A stretch of 64,000 nt of DNA, from assembly GCF_052055485.1 (NCBI RefSeq), contig NZ_CP197171.1, forward strand, positions 868,001-932,000, read 5' to 3'. The notes under the pieces are model-generated. The model saw nothing but the letters and a program-made list of their open reading frames with translations. It was not told the DNA's origin and made no database searches. The DNA is from Amphibacillus sp052055485. Lineage in GTDB: Bacteria > Bacillota > Bacilli > Bacillales > Amphibacillaceae. Position 1 is the first letter of the stretch, and each line of letters starts with the position of its first letter. A program made the translations under genes and the position numbers. Below are positions 41,905-51,157 of the stretch, piece by piece.

Positions 41905-42074
41905 AAATTCCTCAGGTAGGCAGTTCCCATTTCTGCACTATCTTCTATTCGTATATTTTTTGTCTGTCAGTTCCGATCTGGTTGAGACTGGTTAAAGCTA
42001 GTCATCCTAAAACGTACTACTTTAAACGATCATAATCCATTATAGACATACTGACAAATTCTATACGGATAAAA

Positions 42075-42464
42075 TTAGACACGGCGACGTTTTGGCGGGC
42101 GGCAACCATTGTGAGGAACTGGTGTTACATCAACAATGGCAGTAACCTCTAATCCAGCAGCTTGAAGTGAGCGAATTGCTGCTTCACGACCTGCGCCAGG
42201 ACCTTTTACGGTTACTTCTAATGTTTTCAAACCATGTTCTTGGGCTGCTTTAGCTGCTGTTTCAGAAGCCATTTGAGCAGCAAATGGTGTGGATTTACGG
42301 GATCCTTTGAAACCAAGTGCTCCAGCACTACTCCAGCTAATTGCGTTACCTTGAACATCAGTAATTGTAACGATTGTATTATTAAATGTTGAGTGGATAT
42401 GTGCAATACCCGCATCAATATTCTTTTTCACACGTTTTTTACGTGTATTTCTTTTCTGAGCCAT
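42075..42464 (-). CDS. rpsK: Ribosomal protein S11
   Basis: A 129-residue S11 of normal length, with HIHSTFNNTIVTITDVQGNA and the closing PVPHNGCRPPKRRRV. It is part of the platform of the small subunit near the mRNA exit. It is 25 bases after rpsM. Confidence 0.98.
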   Translation of the reverse strand: MAQKRNTRKKRVKKNIDAGIAHIHSTFNNTIVTITDVQGNAISWSSAGALGFKGSRKSTPFAAQMASETAAKAAQEHGLKTLEVTVKGPGAGREAAIRSLQAAGLEVTAIVDVTPVPHNGCRPPKRRRV

Positions 42465-42489
42465 TAGATCGCTTGACCTCCTTTAGTGC

Positions 42490-42852
42490 TTATTTTTTAT
42501 TTGAAATTGCTCGGCCGCGGCCTTTACGTGTACGCGCGTTGTTCTTAGTCTTTTGACCACGAACTGGCAAACTACGACGGTGACGTAATCCTCGATATGA
42601 ACCAATTTCAATAAGTCGTTTAATATTCAAAGAAACTTCTCGGCGAAGATCCCCTTCAGTTGTGTATTCATTGACTACTGTACGAATACGACCTAATTCA
42701 TCTTCAGTTAAATCGCGAACACGAGTGTTTTCAGAAACATTTGCTTCTTTAAGAATTTTCTCTGCAGTTGATTTACCAACACCATAGATATATGTTAATG
42801 AAATAACTACCCGTTTTTCACGCGGGACATCAATTCCTGCAATACGTGCCAT
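42490..42852 (-). CDS. rpsM: Ribosomal protein S13
   Basis: A 121-residue S13, counted from ARIAGIDVPREKR. An ATG three codons earlier would place the AGGAGG too close, and the chosen start gives the length of the B. subtilis protein. It contacts tRNA and helix 42 at the head of the 30S subunit; the tail is basic (GQKTKNNARTRKGRGR). Confidence 0.97.
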   Translation of the reverse strand: MARIAGIDVPREKRVVISLTYIYGVGKSTAEKILKEANVSENTRVRDLTEDELGRIRTVVNEYTTEGDLRREVSLNIKRLIEIGSYRGLRHRRSLPVRGQKTKNNARTRKGRGRAISNKK

Positions 42853-42876
42853 ACTTATCATGCACCTCCTTATTGA

Positions 42877-42993
<117 letters not shown>

Positions 42994-43023
42994 CTATACC
43001 TCCTCTATTATCGGAGTTAATCG

Positions 43024-43242
43024 TTATTTATAACGGTACGTAATACGCCCTTTTGTTAAATCGTACGGAGAAAGTTCAACCGTTACTTTATCTCCCGGTA
43101 AAATTCGAATAAAGTGCATGCGAATTTTACCTGATACATGAGCTAATACGGTGTGCCCATTCTCTAATTCCACTTTAAACATTGCATTCGGTAATGTGTC
43201 GGTAACAGTACCTTCCACCTCAATTGCATCGTCTTTCGCCAT
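43024..43242 (-). CDS. infA: Translation initiation factor IF-1
   Basis: A 72-residue IF-1 of usual length: one S1/OB fold with AMFKVELENGHTVLAHVSGK and the closing PYDLTKGRITYRYK. It blocks the ribosomal A site during initiation. It overlaps the KOW-protein gene by 23 bases. Confidence 0.97.
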   Translation of the reverse strand: MAKDDAIEVEGTVTDTLPNAMFKVELENGHTVLAHVSGKIRMHFIRILPGDKVTVELSPYDLTKGRITYRYK

Positions 43243-43555
43243 CAAGTTGATCTCCCTTCTTTAAATCAGCCACTATTTCTTTGACAAATTTTGATATAGC
43301 AAAACGCAGCTTACCATTTGTAACGCGACCAGTTCCTAGAAGGCTATTTTGAACCTCAGGAGAAATATAATCAGTTAGAATAATATGATTGAAATTTTTC
43401 TTCTTCGGCCGATCATACTTCCGTTTCTCTCCGTCTGCGAGCAGAACAAAGCGATCATCGACAACATTAATGATAATGGCATATTGGCCTGCTTCTCGTC
43501 CTTGCGAAATTTTAACAACTTGACCTATCTCGGGACGCGACTCCGTTTCATTCAA
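43220..43555 (-). CDS. KOW-domain RNA-binding protein (L14e/L27e-like)
   Basis: A 111-residue protein with an N-terminal KOW motif (GQVVKISQGREAGQYAIII). The C-terminal part is basic and variable. It corresponds to the KOW protein between map and infA in B. subtilis (probably ybzG). The start is a TTG after GGTGATC. The adk side, where map would be expected, has no map gene. Role in translation is inferred from neighbours. Confidence 0.75.
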   Translation of the reverse strand: MNETESRPEIGQVVKISQGREAGQYAIIINVVDDRFVLLADGEKRKYDRPKKKNFNHIILTDYISPEVQNSLLGTGRVTNGKLRFAISKFVKEIVADLKKGDQLDGERRCN

Positions 43556-43884
43556 ACATGATCACCTTCACTTAAGTTTTTGTTATCAATTAGCATAACA
43601 AACTTATTCATTGTAAAACATGTTTTATCAAAGTTACATTTTACCATATTTAGTATCACCCGTCCAATTAGAAGCTTGTTGAATGGTAGTTGACCATCAA
43701 TTGGATAAGTGTACATCCATTCTTTTATCATTTGAGATTTGCAAAGTTGCTTCATCTCAGAACAGTCATTCTTAAAATGCTATATCATAAGCATAATGAC
43801 CAATGCATTTTTTCATTTTAAAATTAAAATATTTTATTTGGTACTTATAGGACTTTGAAACTGTCTTATTTCATACCTATAGGT
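43556..43884. other. Gap where map is normally found
   Basis: 329 bp with no recognisable gene. A 67-codon leftward frame at 43552-43755 overlaps the KOW start but has no good ribosome site and no recognised family. No trace of methionine aminopeptidase motifs. Confidence 0.6.
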
Positions 43885-44532
43885 TTAAAGAGTTTGAAGT
43901 TTCTGATCAATCTCTTCAAACACATCATCTATATCTTGATCGCCATCTATCGTCACAAGATATCCTTTGTCTTGATAGAAGTCCAGTAAAGGTTGAGTTT
44001 GTTCAACATTTACTTCTATACGTTTAGCAACTGTTTCAGGACGATCATCCTCACGTTGAATTAATGTTGCTCCATCATTATCACATGTTTCAGCAACCTT
44101 TGGTGGGTTGTAGATAACGTGATAAGTTGCTCCACACTCTGGACAAATTCGGCGGCCAGTTAAACGGCCAAGCAATTTATCTCGTGGAACATCTACGTGA
44201 AGAACATATTCGATTGGAGCATTTAGTTCCGTTAAAAGTTTTTCAAGTGCTTCTGCTTGTGCAAGTGTTCTTGGAAAACCATCTAACAGAAAACCTTTAT
44301 CACAATCTGATTTACCTAATCGTTCTCTAACAATCCCAATCGTCACTTCATCAGGAACAAGAGTACCTTGATCCATAAATGACTTAGCTTGTTTTCCAAG
44401 CTCTGTTCCTTCCTTGATTGCTGATCGAAACATATCTCCAGTCGAAATATGAGGAATCTGATACTTTTCTATTATCTTTTCAGCTTGTGTACCTTTACCA
44501 GCACCTGGAAGTCCCATTAAGATTAAGTTCAC
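43885..44532 (-). CDS. adk: Adenylate kinase
   Basis: A 215-residue adenylate kinase, making ADP from ATP and AMP. P-loop GLPGAGKGTQ at 7-16; the mobile lid has a zinc site CPECGATYH...CDND typical of Gram-positive enzymes. It follows secY by 50 bases. No map gene follows. Confidence 0.97.
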   Translation of the reverse strand: MNLILMGLPGAGKGTQAEKIIEKYQIPHISTGDMFRSAIKEGTELGKQAKSFMDQGTLVPDEVTIGIVRERLGKSDCDKGFLLDGFPRTLAQAEALEKLLTELNAPIEYVLHVDVPRDKLLGRLTGRRICPECGATYHVIYNPPKVAETCDNDGATLIQREDDRPETVAKRIEVNVEQTQPLLDFYQDKGYLVTIDGDQDIDDVFEEIDQKLQTL

Positions 44533-44582
44533 CGCAATCCCCTCGCTTCATCATAAATTAGTTAGTAGTAACTCACTACTGT

Positions 44583-45878
44583 TTATTTTATAAAACCTTT
44601 ATAGTGACGTTTGACAAGTTGACTTTCAAGTTGTTTCATCGTTTGGAGTGCTACCCCAACAACAATCAGTATACTTGTTCCACCAATTTGAATGGACTGT
44701 GGCAAGTTAGCAATTCTACCTAAAAAGATTGGTAATACAGCAACTCCCGCCAAGAAAAGAGCACCAACAAAGGTTAAGCGGTATAACACGACCGTCAAAT
44801 ATCTCTCTGTCTTTTTACCTGGACGAATCCCTGGAATATAGCCACCTTGTTTCTTAAGATTATCCGACATTTGTTCTGGATTTGACTGAACAAACGTATA
44901 GAAATATGAGAACGCAATGATTAAAGCAACGTAAATCACCATTCCGATTGGTTGAGTATAATCAAAGATTCTTTCTATCGCGTTCGCAAAGTTGCCATCA
45001 AAGAAACTAGCTACTGTTCGGGGGGCCATAATAAATGACACAGAGAAAATAACAGGTATAACACCTGCTGTATTTACCTTTAAAGGCAAGTGTGTCGATT
45101 GGCCGCCGACCATTGATCGATTAACCATACGCTTTGCGTATTGAATAGGGATTTTTCGGGTTGCTTGTTGGATGAAGATAACACCAACTGTAACACCTAA
45201 TACAATTAAACCAATTAAAACAACAATCATGATATTCATAAATAGTTCATCACCGACGGTACCGCCGAAATATTGTTCATATAATTGGTTCATTGTATTT
45301 GGAATAGCAGCTACAATACCTGCAAAGATAATAATTGAAATGCCATTCCCCACTCCATGTGCAGTGATTTGTTCACCGAGCCACATTAAAAATGCTGTAC
45401 CAGCAGTCAGTACAATGGCAATGATGAGAAATTTAGCAGGGCTTGGGTCTGCAATTAATCCGCCGCCTGTCATTGCATTAAAGCCAATTGACATAGCAAT
45501 GGCTTGAATAAAGGCTAGAACAATAGTTGCATAACGCGTTACTTGTGCAAGTTTACGCCGCCCCATTTCACCTTGACTTTTCCATTCAGTAAATTTAGGA
45601 ATAACATCCATCTGCAATAACTGCATAATAATTGATGCAGTTATATATGGCATGATTCCCATGGCTAAAACGGAGAAATTCTGTAATGCCCCACCGCCGA
45701 ATGTGTTCAGAAAACCAAATACATTTTGCTGATCATTCATAAAGCCAATTGCTGTACGATCTGTAAATGGAACAGTTATAAATGTACCTAATCGGAAAAC
45801 AATTAACATGAGTAATGTGAAGAGAATTTTATTTCGGATTTCCTTCACACGAAAAAAATTGGAGATTGTCTGGAACAT
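44583..45878 (-). CDS. secY: Protein translocase subunit SecY
   Basis: A 431-residue SecY with ten predicted membrane spans. It forms the protein-conducting channel with SecE and SecG. Early RNKILFTLLMLIVFRLG and late YIPGIRPGKKTERYL are conserved. It starts in the stop codon of rplO (shared base). Confidence 0.97.
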   Translation of the reverse strand: MFQTISNFFRVKEIRNKILFTLLMLIVFRLGTFITVPFTDRTAIGFMNDQQNVFGFLNTFGGGALQNFSVLAMGIMPYITASIIMQLLQMDVIPKFTEWKSQGEMGRRKLAQVTRYATIVLAFIQAIAMSIGFNAMTGGGLIADPSPAKFLIIAIVLTAGTAFLMWLGEQITAHGVGNGISIIIFAGIVAAIPNTMNQLYEQYFGGTVGDELFMNIMIVVLIGLIVLGVTVGVIFIQQATRKIPIQYAKRMVNRSMVGGQSTHLPLKVNTAGVIPVIFSVSFIMAPRTVASFFDGNFANAIERIFDYTQPIGMVIYVALIIAFSYFYTFVQSNPEQMSDNLKKQGGYIPGIRPGKKTERYLTVVLYRLTFVGALFLAGVAVLPIFLGRIANLPQSIQIGGTSILIVVGVALQTMKQLESQLVKRHYKGFIK

Positions 45879-46315
45879 TAGATCACCTCAGTTTGACCGC
45901 CCGCTGTTTCAATAGCTTCTTTAGCAGAAGCTGAGAATTTGTGAGCTTTTACAGTAAGTTTCTTTTCAATCGTACCATTTCCAAGAACTTTAATGCCAGC
46001 TTTTACTTTACTTACTAGACCTGTTTCAAGTAAAAGTTCAGGTGTTACTTCTGTACCTTCTTCAAATCTGTTTAGAGTTGAAAGATTCACAATAGCAAAT
46101 TCTTTACGGTTAATATTTGTAAAACCACGTTTAGGTAACCGTTGGAATAGTGGCATTTGACCTCCTTCAAATCCTGGTCGAACACCACCGCCTGAACGTG
46201 CATTTTGTCCTTTATGTCCACGGCCTGATGTTTTTCCATTACCAGAAGACATCCCTCGCCCAACGCGATTTCGTTGCTTACGAGCTTGTGATGGTTTCAA
46301 TTCATGAAGTTTCAT
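45878..46315 (-). CDS. rplO: Ribosomal protein L15
   Basis: A 145-residue L15; Gly/Arg-rich start (GRGMSSGNGKTSGRGHKGQN) and GGQMPLFQRLPKRGF are diagnostic. Late assembly protein of the large subunit. It ends by overlapping secY. Confidence 0.98.
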   Translation of the reverse strand: MKLHELKPSQARKQRNRVGRGMSSGNGKTSGRGHKGQNARSGGGVRPGFEGGQMPLFQRLPKRGFTNINRKEFAIVNLSTLNRFEEGTEVTPELLLETGLVSKVKAGIKVLGNGTIEKKLTVKAHKFSASAKEAIETAGGQTEVI

Positions 46316-46343
46316 GCGAGCACCTCCTCTTGCGCTATGATAA

Positions 46344-46526
46344 TTACAATTCTTTAACCGTTAATAAGTGTGATACTTTATCAATCGCACCTCTTAATGA
46401 AGGTGTATCTTCACATACAACGGATTGGTTAAGTTTGTTTAAGCCTAGAGCTTTGACCGTTCTCTTCTGTGTTACAGTTCTGCCAATAACACTGCGCACG
46501 AGGGTAATTTCTAACTGTTTAGCCAT
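46344..46526 (-). CDS. rpmD: Ribosomal protein L30
   Basis: A 60-residue L30 of usual bacterial length, starting AKQLEITLVRSVIGRT. It is between rpsE and rplO as in Bacillus. Confidence 0.97.
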   Translation of the reverse strand: MAKQLEITLVRSVIGRTVTQKRTVKALGLNKLNQSVVCEDTPSLRGAIDKVSHLLTVKEL

Positions 46527-46539
46527 TTCATTTCCCTCC

Positions 46540-47043
46540 TTATCCTAATAACTCTTCTACTGTTTTACCACGTAGTTTTGCCACTTCTTCAGCTGGTCTA
46601 AGTTCACTTAAACCACTAATTGTTGCACGAACAACATTAATTGGTGTATTTGAACCTAATGATTTAGATAAAATATCACCGATACCAGCAAGTTCTAGAA
46701 CCGCACGAACAGGTCCTCCAGCAATAACTCCCGTACCTTCTACAGCAGGTTTAATTAAAATACTTCCAGCGCCGAAACGGCCAGTTACTTCATGAGGAAT
46801 GGTTGTTCCTACAAGTGGTACTTTAATTAAGTTTTTCTTAGCATTATCAATCGCTTTTCTAATCGCTTCTGGTACTTCTTGAGCTTTTCCAGTACCAAGG
46901 CCAACGTGACCATTTTTGTCTCCTACTACAACTAGGGCTGCAAAACGGAAAGTACGTCCACCTTTAGCTACTTTAGTTACTCGATTGATTGTAACTACAC
47001 GTTCTTCTAAGTCTAATTTATTCGGGTCGATTTGAGTACGCAA
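46540..47043 (-). CDS. rpsE: Ribosomal protein S5
   Basis: A 167-residue S5 with LEERVVTINRVTKVAKGGR and VGLGTGKAQEVPEAIRKA. It shapes the mRNA entry side of the small subunit and affects fidelity. Spacing 21 bases from rplR, 13 to rpmD. Confidence 0.98.
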   Translation of the reverse strand: MRTQIDPNKLDLEERVVTINRVTKVAKGGRTFRFAALVVVGDKNGHVGLGTGKAQEVPEAIRKAIDNAKKNLIKVPLVGTTIPHEVTGRFGAGSILIKPAVEGTGVIAGGPVRAVLELAGIGDILSKSLGSNTPINVVRATISGLSELRPAEEVAKLRGKTVEELLG

Positions 47044-47064
47044 AATTTGTCCCTCCTTCTATCA

Positions 47065-47427
47065 TTAAAATTCAAGACCTGCCTCGCGGGCAGCATCTGC
47101 TAATGTTTTCACACGGCCATGATATAAGTACCCGCCACGGTCAAATACCACAGTTTTATGGCCTTTATCTAATGCGCGTTTGGCGATTAATTCTCCAACA
47201 GCTTTTGCAGCGTCAATATTTCCAGTTGCTTCAGCACTTAATTCCTTATCTACTGTTGATGCACTTGCTAAAGTAATACCATTGATGTCATCAATTAATT
47301 GAGCGTAAATATGTTTATTAGAACGAAACACGTTTAGACGAGGACGTTCTTCTGTGCCAAATAAGTTCTTGCGCACACGTAAATGTCTTTTTTTACGCGC
47401 AACATTTTTATCTAGTTTTGTGATCAT
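47065..47427 (-). CDS. rplR: Ribosomal protein L18
   Basis: A 120-residue 5S-rRNA-binding L18; basic start (KNVARKKRHLRVRKN) and the end VKTLADAAREAGLEF are conserved. Confidence 0.98.
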   Translation of the reverse strand: MITKLDKNVARKKRHLRVRKNLFGTEERPRLNVFRSNKHIYAQLIDDINGITLASASTVDKELSAEATGNIDAAKAVGELIAKRALDKGHKTVVFDRGGYLYHGRVKTLADAAREAGLEF

Positions 47428-47488
47428 CTAGGTCACTCCTTTCTATTCCCTAACTAAGCTAGCTAATATGTTTGAAGGTTAACTTGCT

Positions 47489-48025
47489 TTATTTAGCTGT
47501 TTTTCCTTCTTTACGACGGACATATTCACCTTCGTAGCGAATACCTTTTCCTTTATAGGGCTCTGGGTTACGAACCGCACGGATCTTAGCACTTAAAGCA
47601 CCTACAAGTTCTTTGTCAATTCCTTTAACGACAATTTTTGTGTTAGCTGGTACTTCAAATTCAATACCATCTGGTTGGACGATTTCTACAGGGTGTGAAT
47701 AACCTGCGTTGATAACAAGTTTATTGCCCTGTTTCTGGGCACGATATCCAACACCTTGAATTTCCAAAGATTTTTCGAAACCTTTGTGTACACCCTCAAT
47801 CATATTTGCGATTAAGCTGCGTGTTGTACCGTGTAATGATTTATTTTTTTTACTATTAGACGGTCTAACAACCGTAAGTTCTTTACCATCGATGTTGATT
47901 GTCATATCCTCATGAAGTTGTTGTGCTAGTTGACCTTTTGGTCCTTTAACTGTAACAAAATTGTTGTCATTGTTAATTTCAACGCCTTCTGGGATTTCAA
48001 TAATTTTAAGACCTATACGTGACAT
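47489..48025 (-). CDS. rplF: Ribosomal protein L6
   Basis: A 178-residue L6 of usual length, with two duplicated domains and the closing signature PEPYKGKGIRYEGEYVRRKE. It sits near the GTPase centre. The gap before it (to rpsH) is 190 bp, with a hairpin repeat. Confidence 0.98.
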   Translation of the reverse strand: MSRIGLKIIEIPEGVEINNDNNFVTVKGPKGQLAQQLHEDMTINIDGKELTVVRPSNSKKNKSLHGTTRSLIANMIEGVHKGFEKSLEIQGVGYRAQKQGNKLVINAGYSHPVEIVQPDGIEFEVPANTKIVVKGIDKELVGALSAKIRAVRNPEPYKGKGIRYEGEYVRRKEGKTAK

Positions 48026-48050
48026 CTACATGGCACCTCCTATCTTATTG

Positions 48051-48125
48051 AAAAACTCGCTTTCACTCGTCTTTTTACTTGAAAGTGTTAGTTTTGCTTA
48101 TACTTAGGATTTTAGAATTTTAACA
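48051..48125 (+). repeat. Hairpin repeat family 3, copy 1 (rplF-rpsH gap)
   Basis: AAAAACTCGCTTTCA and TGAAAGTGTTAGTTTT form an imperfect hairpin; followed by TTATACTTAGGATTTT. It matches 59304-59373. Confidence 0.6.
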
Positions 48126-48215
48126 TTATCGATTGTCTTACCTAAGACCGGGATTACGTACCCATCGAAAATATTCGTAAATATTCATCATTTCCTAACG
48201 TGCAATAAAAACTTA

Positions 48216-48614
48216 TTACCAAACGTATGCTAATACCTCGCCACCAATTGTTTGTTCACGAGCTTCTTTATCTGAAAGGACACCTTTTGAAGTTGAAACG
48301 ATCGCAATACCTAAACCATTGAGTACACGAGGTAGCTCATCAGCTTTAGCATAAACACGCAATCCTGGCTTACTGATTTTTTTCAGTCCAGTAATTACAC
48401 GTTGATCATTGACACCATATTTAAGAAAAATACGTAATACACCTTGTTTATTATCTTCAACGAATTCATAATCACGAACAAAACCTTCACGCTTTAAGAT
48501 TTCTGCAATTTGTTTTTTTAGTGTTGATGCAGGAAGCTCAAGTTTTTCATGTCGGGCCATGTTAGCGTTACGAATACGTGTTAACATATCTGCAATTGGA
48601 TCTGTCATAACCAT
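48216..48614 (-). CDS. rpsH: Ribosomal protein S8
   Basis: A 132-residue S8, as in B. subtilis. TDPIADMLTRIRNAN at the start and GVLSDKEAREQTIGGEVL at the end. Binds the central domain of 16S rRNA and is a known operon repressor in other bacteria. Confidence 0.98.
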   Translation of the reverse strand: MVMTDPIADMLTRIRNANMARHEKLELPASTLKKQIAEILKREGFVRDYEFVEDNKQGVLRIFLKYGVNDQRVITGLKKISKPGLRVYAKADELPRVLNGLGIAIVSTSKGVLSDKEAREQTIGGEVLAYVW

Positions 48615-48643
48615 TAAAAATTACCTCCTTCCCTATTTCGGGT

Positions 48644-48829
48644 TTACCAGCTTGCTTTTTTGACACCAGGAATTTGACCTTTGTAGGCAAGTTCACGGAA
48701 ACAAATACGGCAAAGTTTAAATTTACGTAATACAGAGTGCGGACGACCACAACGTTCACAACGTGTGTATTCTTGTACTTTGAATTTCTTTGTCCGTTTC
48801 TGTTTTGCAATCATAGATTTTTTAGCCAC
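48644..48829 (-). CDS. rpsN: Ribosomal protein S14, zinc type
   Basis: A 61-residue short S14 with two CxxC pairs (Cys24/Cys27 and Cys40/Cys43), so it is the zinc-dependent form. Head protein of the small subunit. GGAGGG precedes the ATG. Confidence 0.98.
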   Translation of the reverse strand: MAKKSMIAKQKRTKKFKVQEYTRCERCGRPHSVLRKFKLCRICFRELAYKGQIPGVKKASW

Positions 48830-48859
48830 TATTTTCCCTCCTTATATTAGCTGTCAGGC

Positions 48860-49399
48860 TTATTTTTGGAAAGGCATGCCAAGTTGAGTTAATAATTCAC
48901 GAGCTTCTTCGTCAGTGTTAGCTGTTGTAACAATCACGATATCCATTCCACGAATTTTACTGACTTGATCATAATCTACTTCCGGGAAAATCAATTGTTC
49001 CTTTACACCTAACGTATAGTTCCCACGACCATCAAATGCTTTATTAGAAATCCCACGAAAATCACGAACTCGCGGAAGTGATACACCAATAAGCTTTTGT
49101 AAAAAGTCATACATGCGCTCACCGCGAAGGGTTACTTTCGCACCAATCGGCATTCCTTCACGCAAACGGAAACCTGCAATTGATTTTCTAGCTCTTGTTA
49201 CTAAAGGTTTTTGACCTGAGATCAACGCTAATTCTTCTACCGCACTGTCTAATACTTTAGCATTTTGAACCGCATCGCCTACACCCATATTAATAACAAT
49301 TTTCTCAATCTTAGGTGCTTGCATTACTGAATCATAATTGAATTTTTCTACTAATGATTTAACGATTTCTTCATTATATTTTACTTTTAACTCGTTCAT
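48860..49399 (-). CDS. rplE: Ribosomal protein L5
   Basis: A 179-residue L5 with IEKIVINMGVGDAVQNAK and LPRVRDFRGI. It binds 5S rRNA and touches P-site tRNA. Normal length and order. Confidence 0.98.
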   Translation of the reverse strand: MNELKVKYNEEIVKSLVEKFNYDSVMQAPKIEKIVINMGVGDAVQNAKVLDSAVEELALISGQKPLVTRARKSIAGFRLREGMPIGAKVTLRGERMYDFLQKLIGVSLPRVRDFRGISNKAFDGRGNYTLGVKEQLIFPEVDYDQVSKIRGMDIVIVTTANTDEEARELLTQLGMPFQK

Positions 49400-49428
49400 T
49401 TGAGTAGCCCTCCTTTCATCGCTAATTA

Positions 49429-49737
49429 TTAATCTAATGCTTCACCGGATTTTTTAGCGATACGAACTTTCTTTCCGTCACGTTCTTCATATCCTACGCG
49501 AGTTGGCTCGCTGGTTTTTGGATCAATTGGTAATACATTAGAAACATGGATCGTAGCTTCTTGCTCTAAAATTCCACCTTGTGGGTTATCTTGGGATGGT
49601 TTTTGATGTTTTTTAACCATATTGACTCCCTCGACAAGAACACGATCTCTTTTTGGATAAGCTGCAAGAATGACTCCTTGCTTGCCTTTATCTTTACCAG
49701 ATAAAACTTTGACTTTATCACCTTTTTTTACATGCAT
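49429..49737 (-). CDS. rplX: Ribosomal protein L24
   Basis: A 102-residue L24 with a KOW motif near the start (KKGDKVKVLSGKDKGKQG). Assembly initiator of the 50S subunit. Confidence 0.98.
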   Translation of the reverse strand: MHVKKGDKVKVLSGKDKGKQGVILAAYPKRDRVLVEGVNMVKKHQKPSQDNPQGGILEQEATIHVSNVLPIDPKTSEPTRVGYEERDGKKVRIAKKSGEALD

Positions 49738-49807
49738 GCTAGACGCACCTCCTTACAAGGCTTTTCATTGAAACCCATTCTCTACAAGTTTTGTATCGAA
49801 ACAAAAC

Positions 49808-50176
49808 TTATAGTACCTCTGGCGCTAATGAAATAATTTTCATGAATTTCGCATCGCGAAGCTCGCGAGCAACTGGACCAAAGATACGTGTCCCTCTTGG
49901 ACTTTTATCATCACGGACGATTACCGCTGCATTTTCATCAAAACGAATATATGAACCATCTTTACGACGGACACCTGTTTTAGTTCGTACGATAACAGCT
50001 CTAACAACTTCACCTTTTTTGACAACGCCACCAGGTGTTGCTTGTTTCACCGAACATACGACAACATCACCAATATTAGCAGTTTTACGGCCACTTCCGC
50101 CTAAAACTTTAATGGTTTGAACTTCTCGTGCACCTGAATTATCTGCTACTTTCAAACGACTTTCCTGCTGAATCAT
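49808..50176 (-). CDS. rplN: Ribosomal protein L14
   Basis: A 122-residue L14; QQESRLKVADNSGAREVQ and RGTRIFGPVARELRD are diagnostic. Large-subunit protein at the inter-subunit face. Confidence 0.98.
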   Translation of the reverse strand: MIQQESRLKVADNSGAREVQTIKVLGGSGRKTANIGDVVVCSVKQATPGGVVKKGEVVRAVIVRTKTGVRRKDGSYIRFDENAAVIVRDDKSPRGTRIFGPVARELRDAKFMKIISLAPEVL

Positions 50177-50224
50177 ACCGATGTTACCTCCCTTCGGAAT
50201 TTATCCGAGCGAACTTTGCAATTT

Positions 50225-50488
50225 TTAGATAATGACTGCTTCTTCTACTATTTCAACCAATCTAAAACGTTTTGTTGCTGATAATGGACGAGTTTCCATT
50301 ATCGTTACAATATCACCTGTCTTAGCTTGGTTATTCTCATCATGAGCTTTAAATTTCTTAGTATACTTAACGCGTTTCCCATATAATGGGTGAAATTTAT
50401 AGGTCTCAACAACTACTGTGATCGTTTTGTCCATCTTATCTGAAAAGACACGACCCGTATATACTTTACGGTTATTACGTTCTGTCAT
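50225..50488 (-). CDS. rpsQ: Ribosomal protein S17
   Basis: An 87-residue S17 (OB fold) with NRKVYTGRVFSDKMDKTITV and KAHDENNQAKTGDIV. Primary binder of 16S rRNA. Confidence 0.98.
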   Translation of the reverse strand: MTERNNRKVYTGRVFSDKMDKTITVVVETYKFHPLYGKRVKYTKKFKAHDENNQAKTGDIVTIMETRPLSATKRFRLVEIVEEAVII

Positions 50489-50514
50489 TTGAGGCTAACC
50501 TCCTCTCTGGTTTA

Positions 50515-50715
50515 CTAGTTATTAACACTAAGCTCTCTTTCACGGACAACAGTTTTCATTCGAGCAATGGATTTACGAACTTCGCGAAGACGCGCAGTGT
50601 TTTCCAATTGTCCTGTAGCTAACTGAAAGCGTAAATTAAAAAGCTCTTCTTTTAATGATTTTACGTTTTGTTCAATTTCGGCAGTGGTTAGTTCTCTAAT
50701 TTCATTAGCCTTCAT
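50515..50715 (-). CDS. rpmC: Ribosomal protein L29
   Basis: A 66-residue L29, starting KANEIRELTTAEIEQ; a longer frame adds eight residues that the family does not have. It overlaps the end of rplP by 11 bases. It lies at the nascent-chain exit and helps bind trigger factor and SRP. Confidence 0.97.
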   Translation of the reverse strand: MKANEIRELTTAEIEQNVKSLKEELFNLRFQLATGQLENTARLREVRKSIARMKTVVRERELSVNN

Positions 50716-51139
50716 TGATTTCACCACCAATTTCTTCACGTTTTACAAATTTCGTTTTAATAGGAAGCTTGTGTGCAGCTAGACGAAGTGCTTCTCTTGC
50801 AACTTCCTCTGAGACGCCACCTACTTCAAACAATACTTTCCCAGGTTTTACTACGGCTACCCATCCTTCAGGAGCACCTTTACCGGAACCCATTCTAACT
50901 TCTAATGGTTTCTTTGTATATGGCTTATCTGGAAAAATTTTAATCCAGACCTTTCCACCACGTTTCATAAAACGAGTCATTGCAATACGAGCAGACTCAA
51001 TTTGACGGCTTGTGATCCAAGCAGGTTCAATTGCTTTCAATCCGAAATCACCAAAGCCTACTTCTGTTCCACCTTTTGCTTTACCATTTAAATGACTACG
51101 ATGTTGTTTACGATACTTAACACGTTTAGGCATTAACAT
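50705..51139 (-). CDS. rplP: Ribosomal protein L16
   Basis: A 144-residue L16 of B. subtilis length; MPKRVKYRKQHRSH and RMGSGKGAPEGWVAVVKPG. It helps position A-site tRNA; mutations in this protein are known to affect orthosomycin binding. Confidence 0.98.
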   Translation of the reverse strand: MLMPKRVKYRKQHRSHLNGKAKGGTEVGFGDFGLKAIEPAWITSRQIESARIAMTRFMKRGGKVWIKIFPDKPYTKKPLEVRMGSGKGAPEGWVAVVKPGKVLFEVGGVSEEVAREALRLAAHKLPIKTKFVKREEIGGEINEG

Positions 51140-51157
51140 AATGCGTGCCCCCTTCCT

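Noticed and set aside
43552..43755. 67-codon leftward frame overlapping the KOW gene start
   Set aside because: No good ribosome site and no recognisable family; not a remnant of map.
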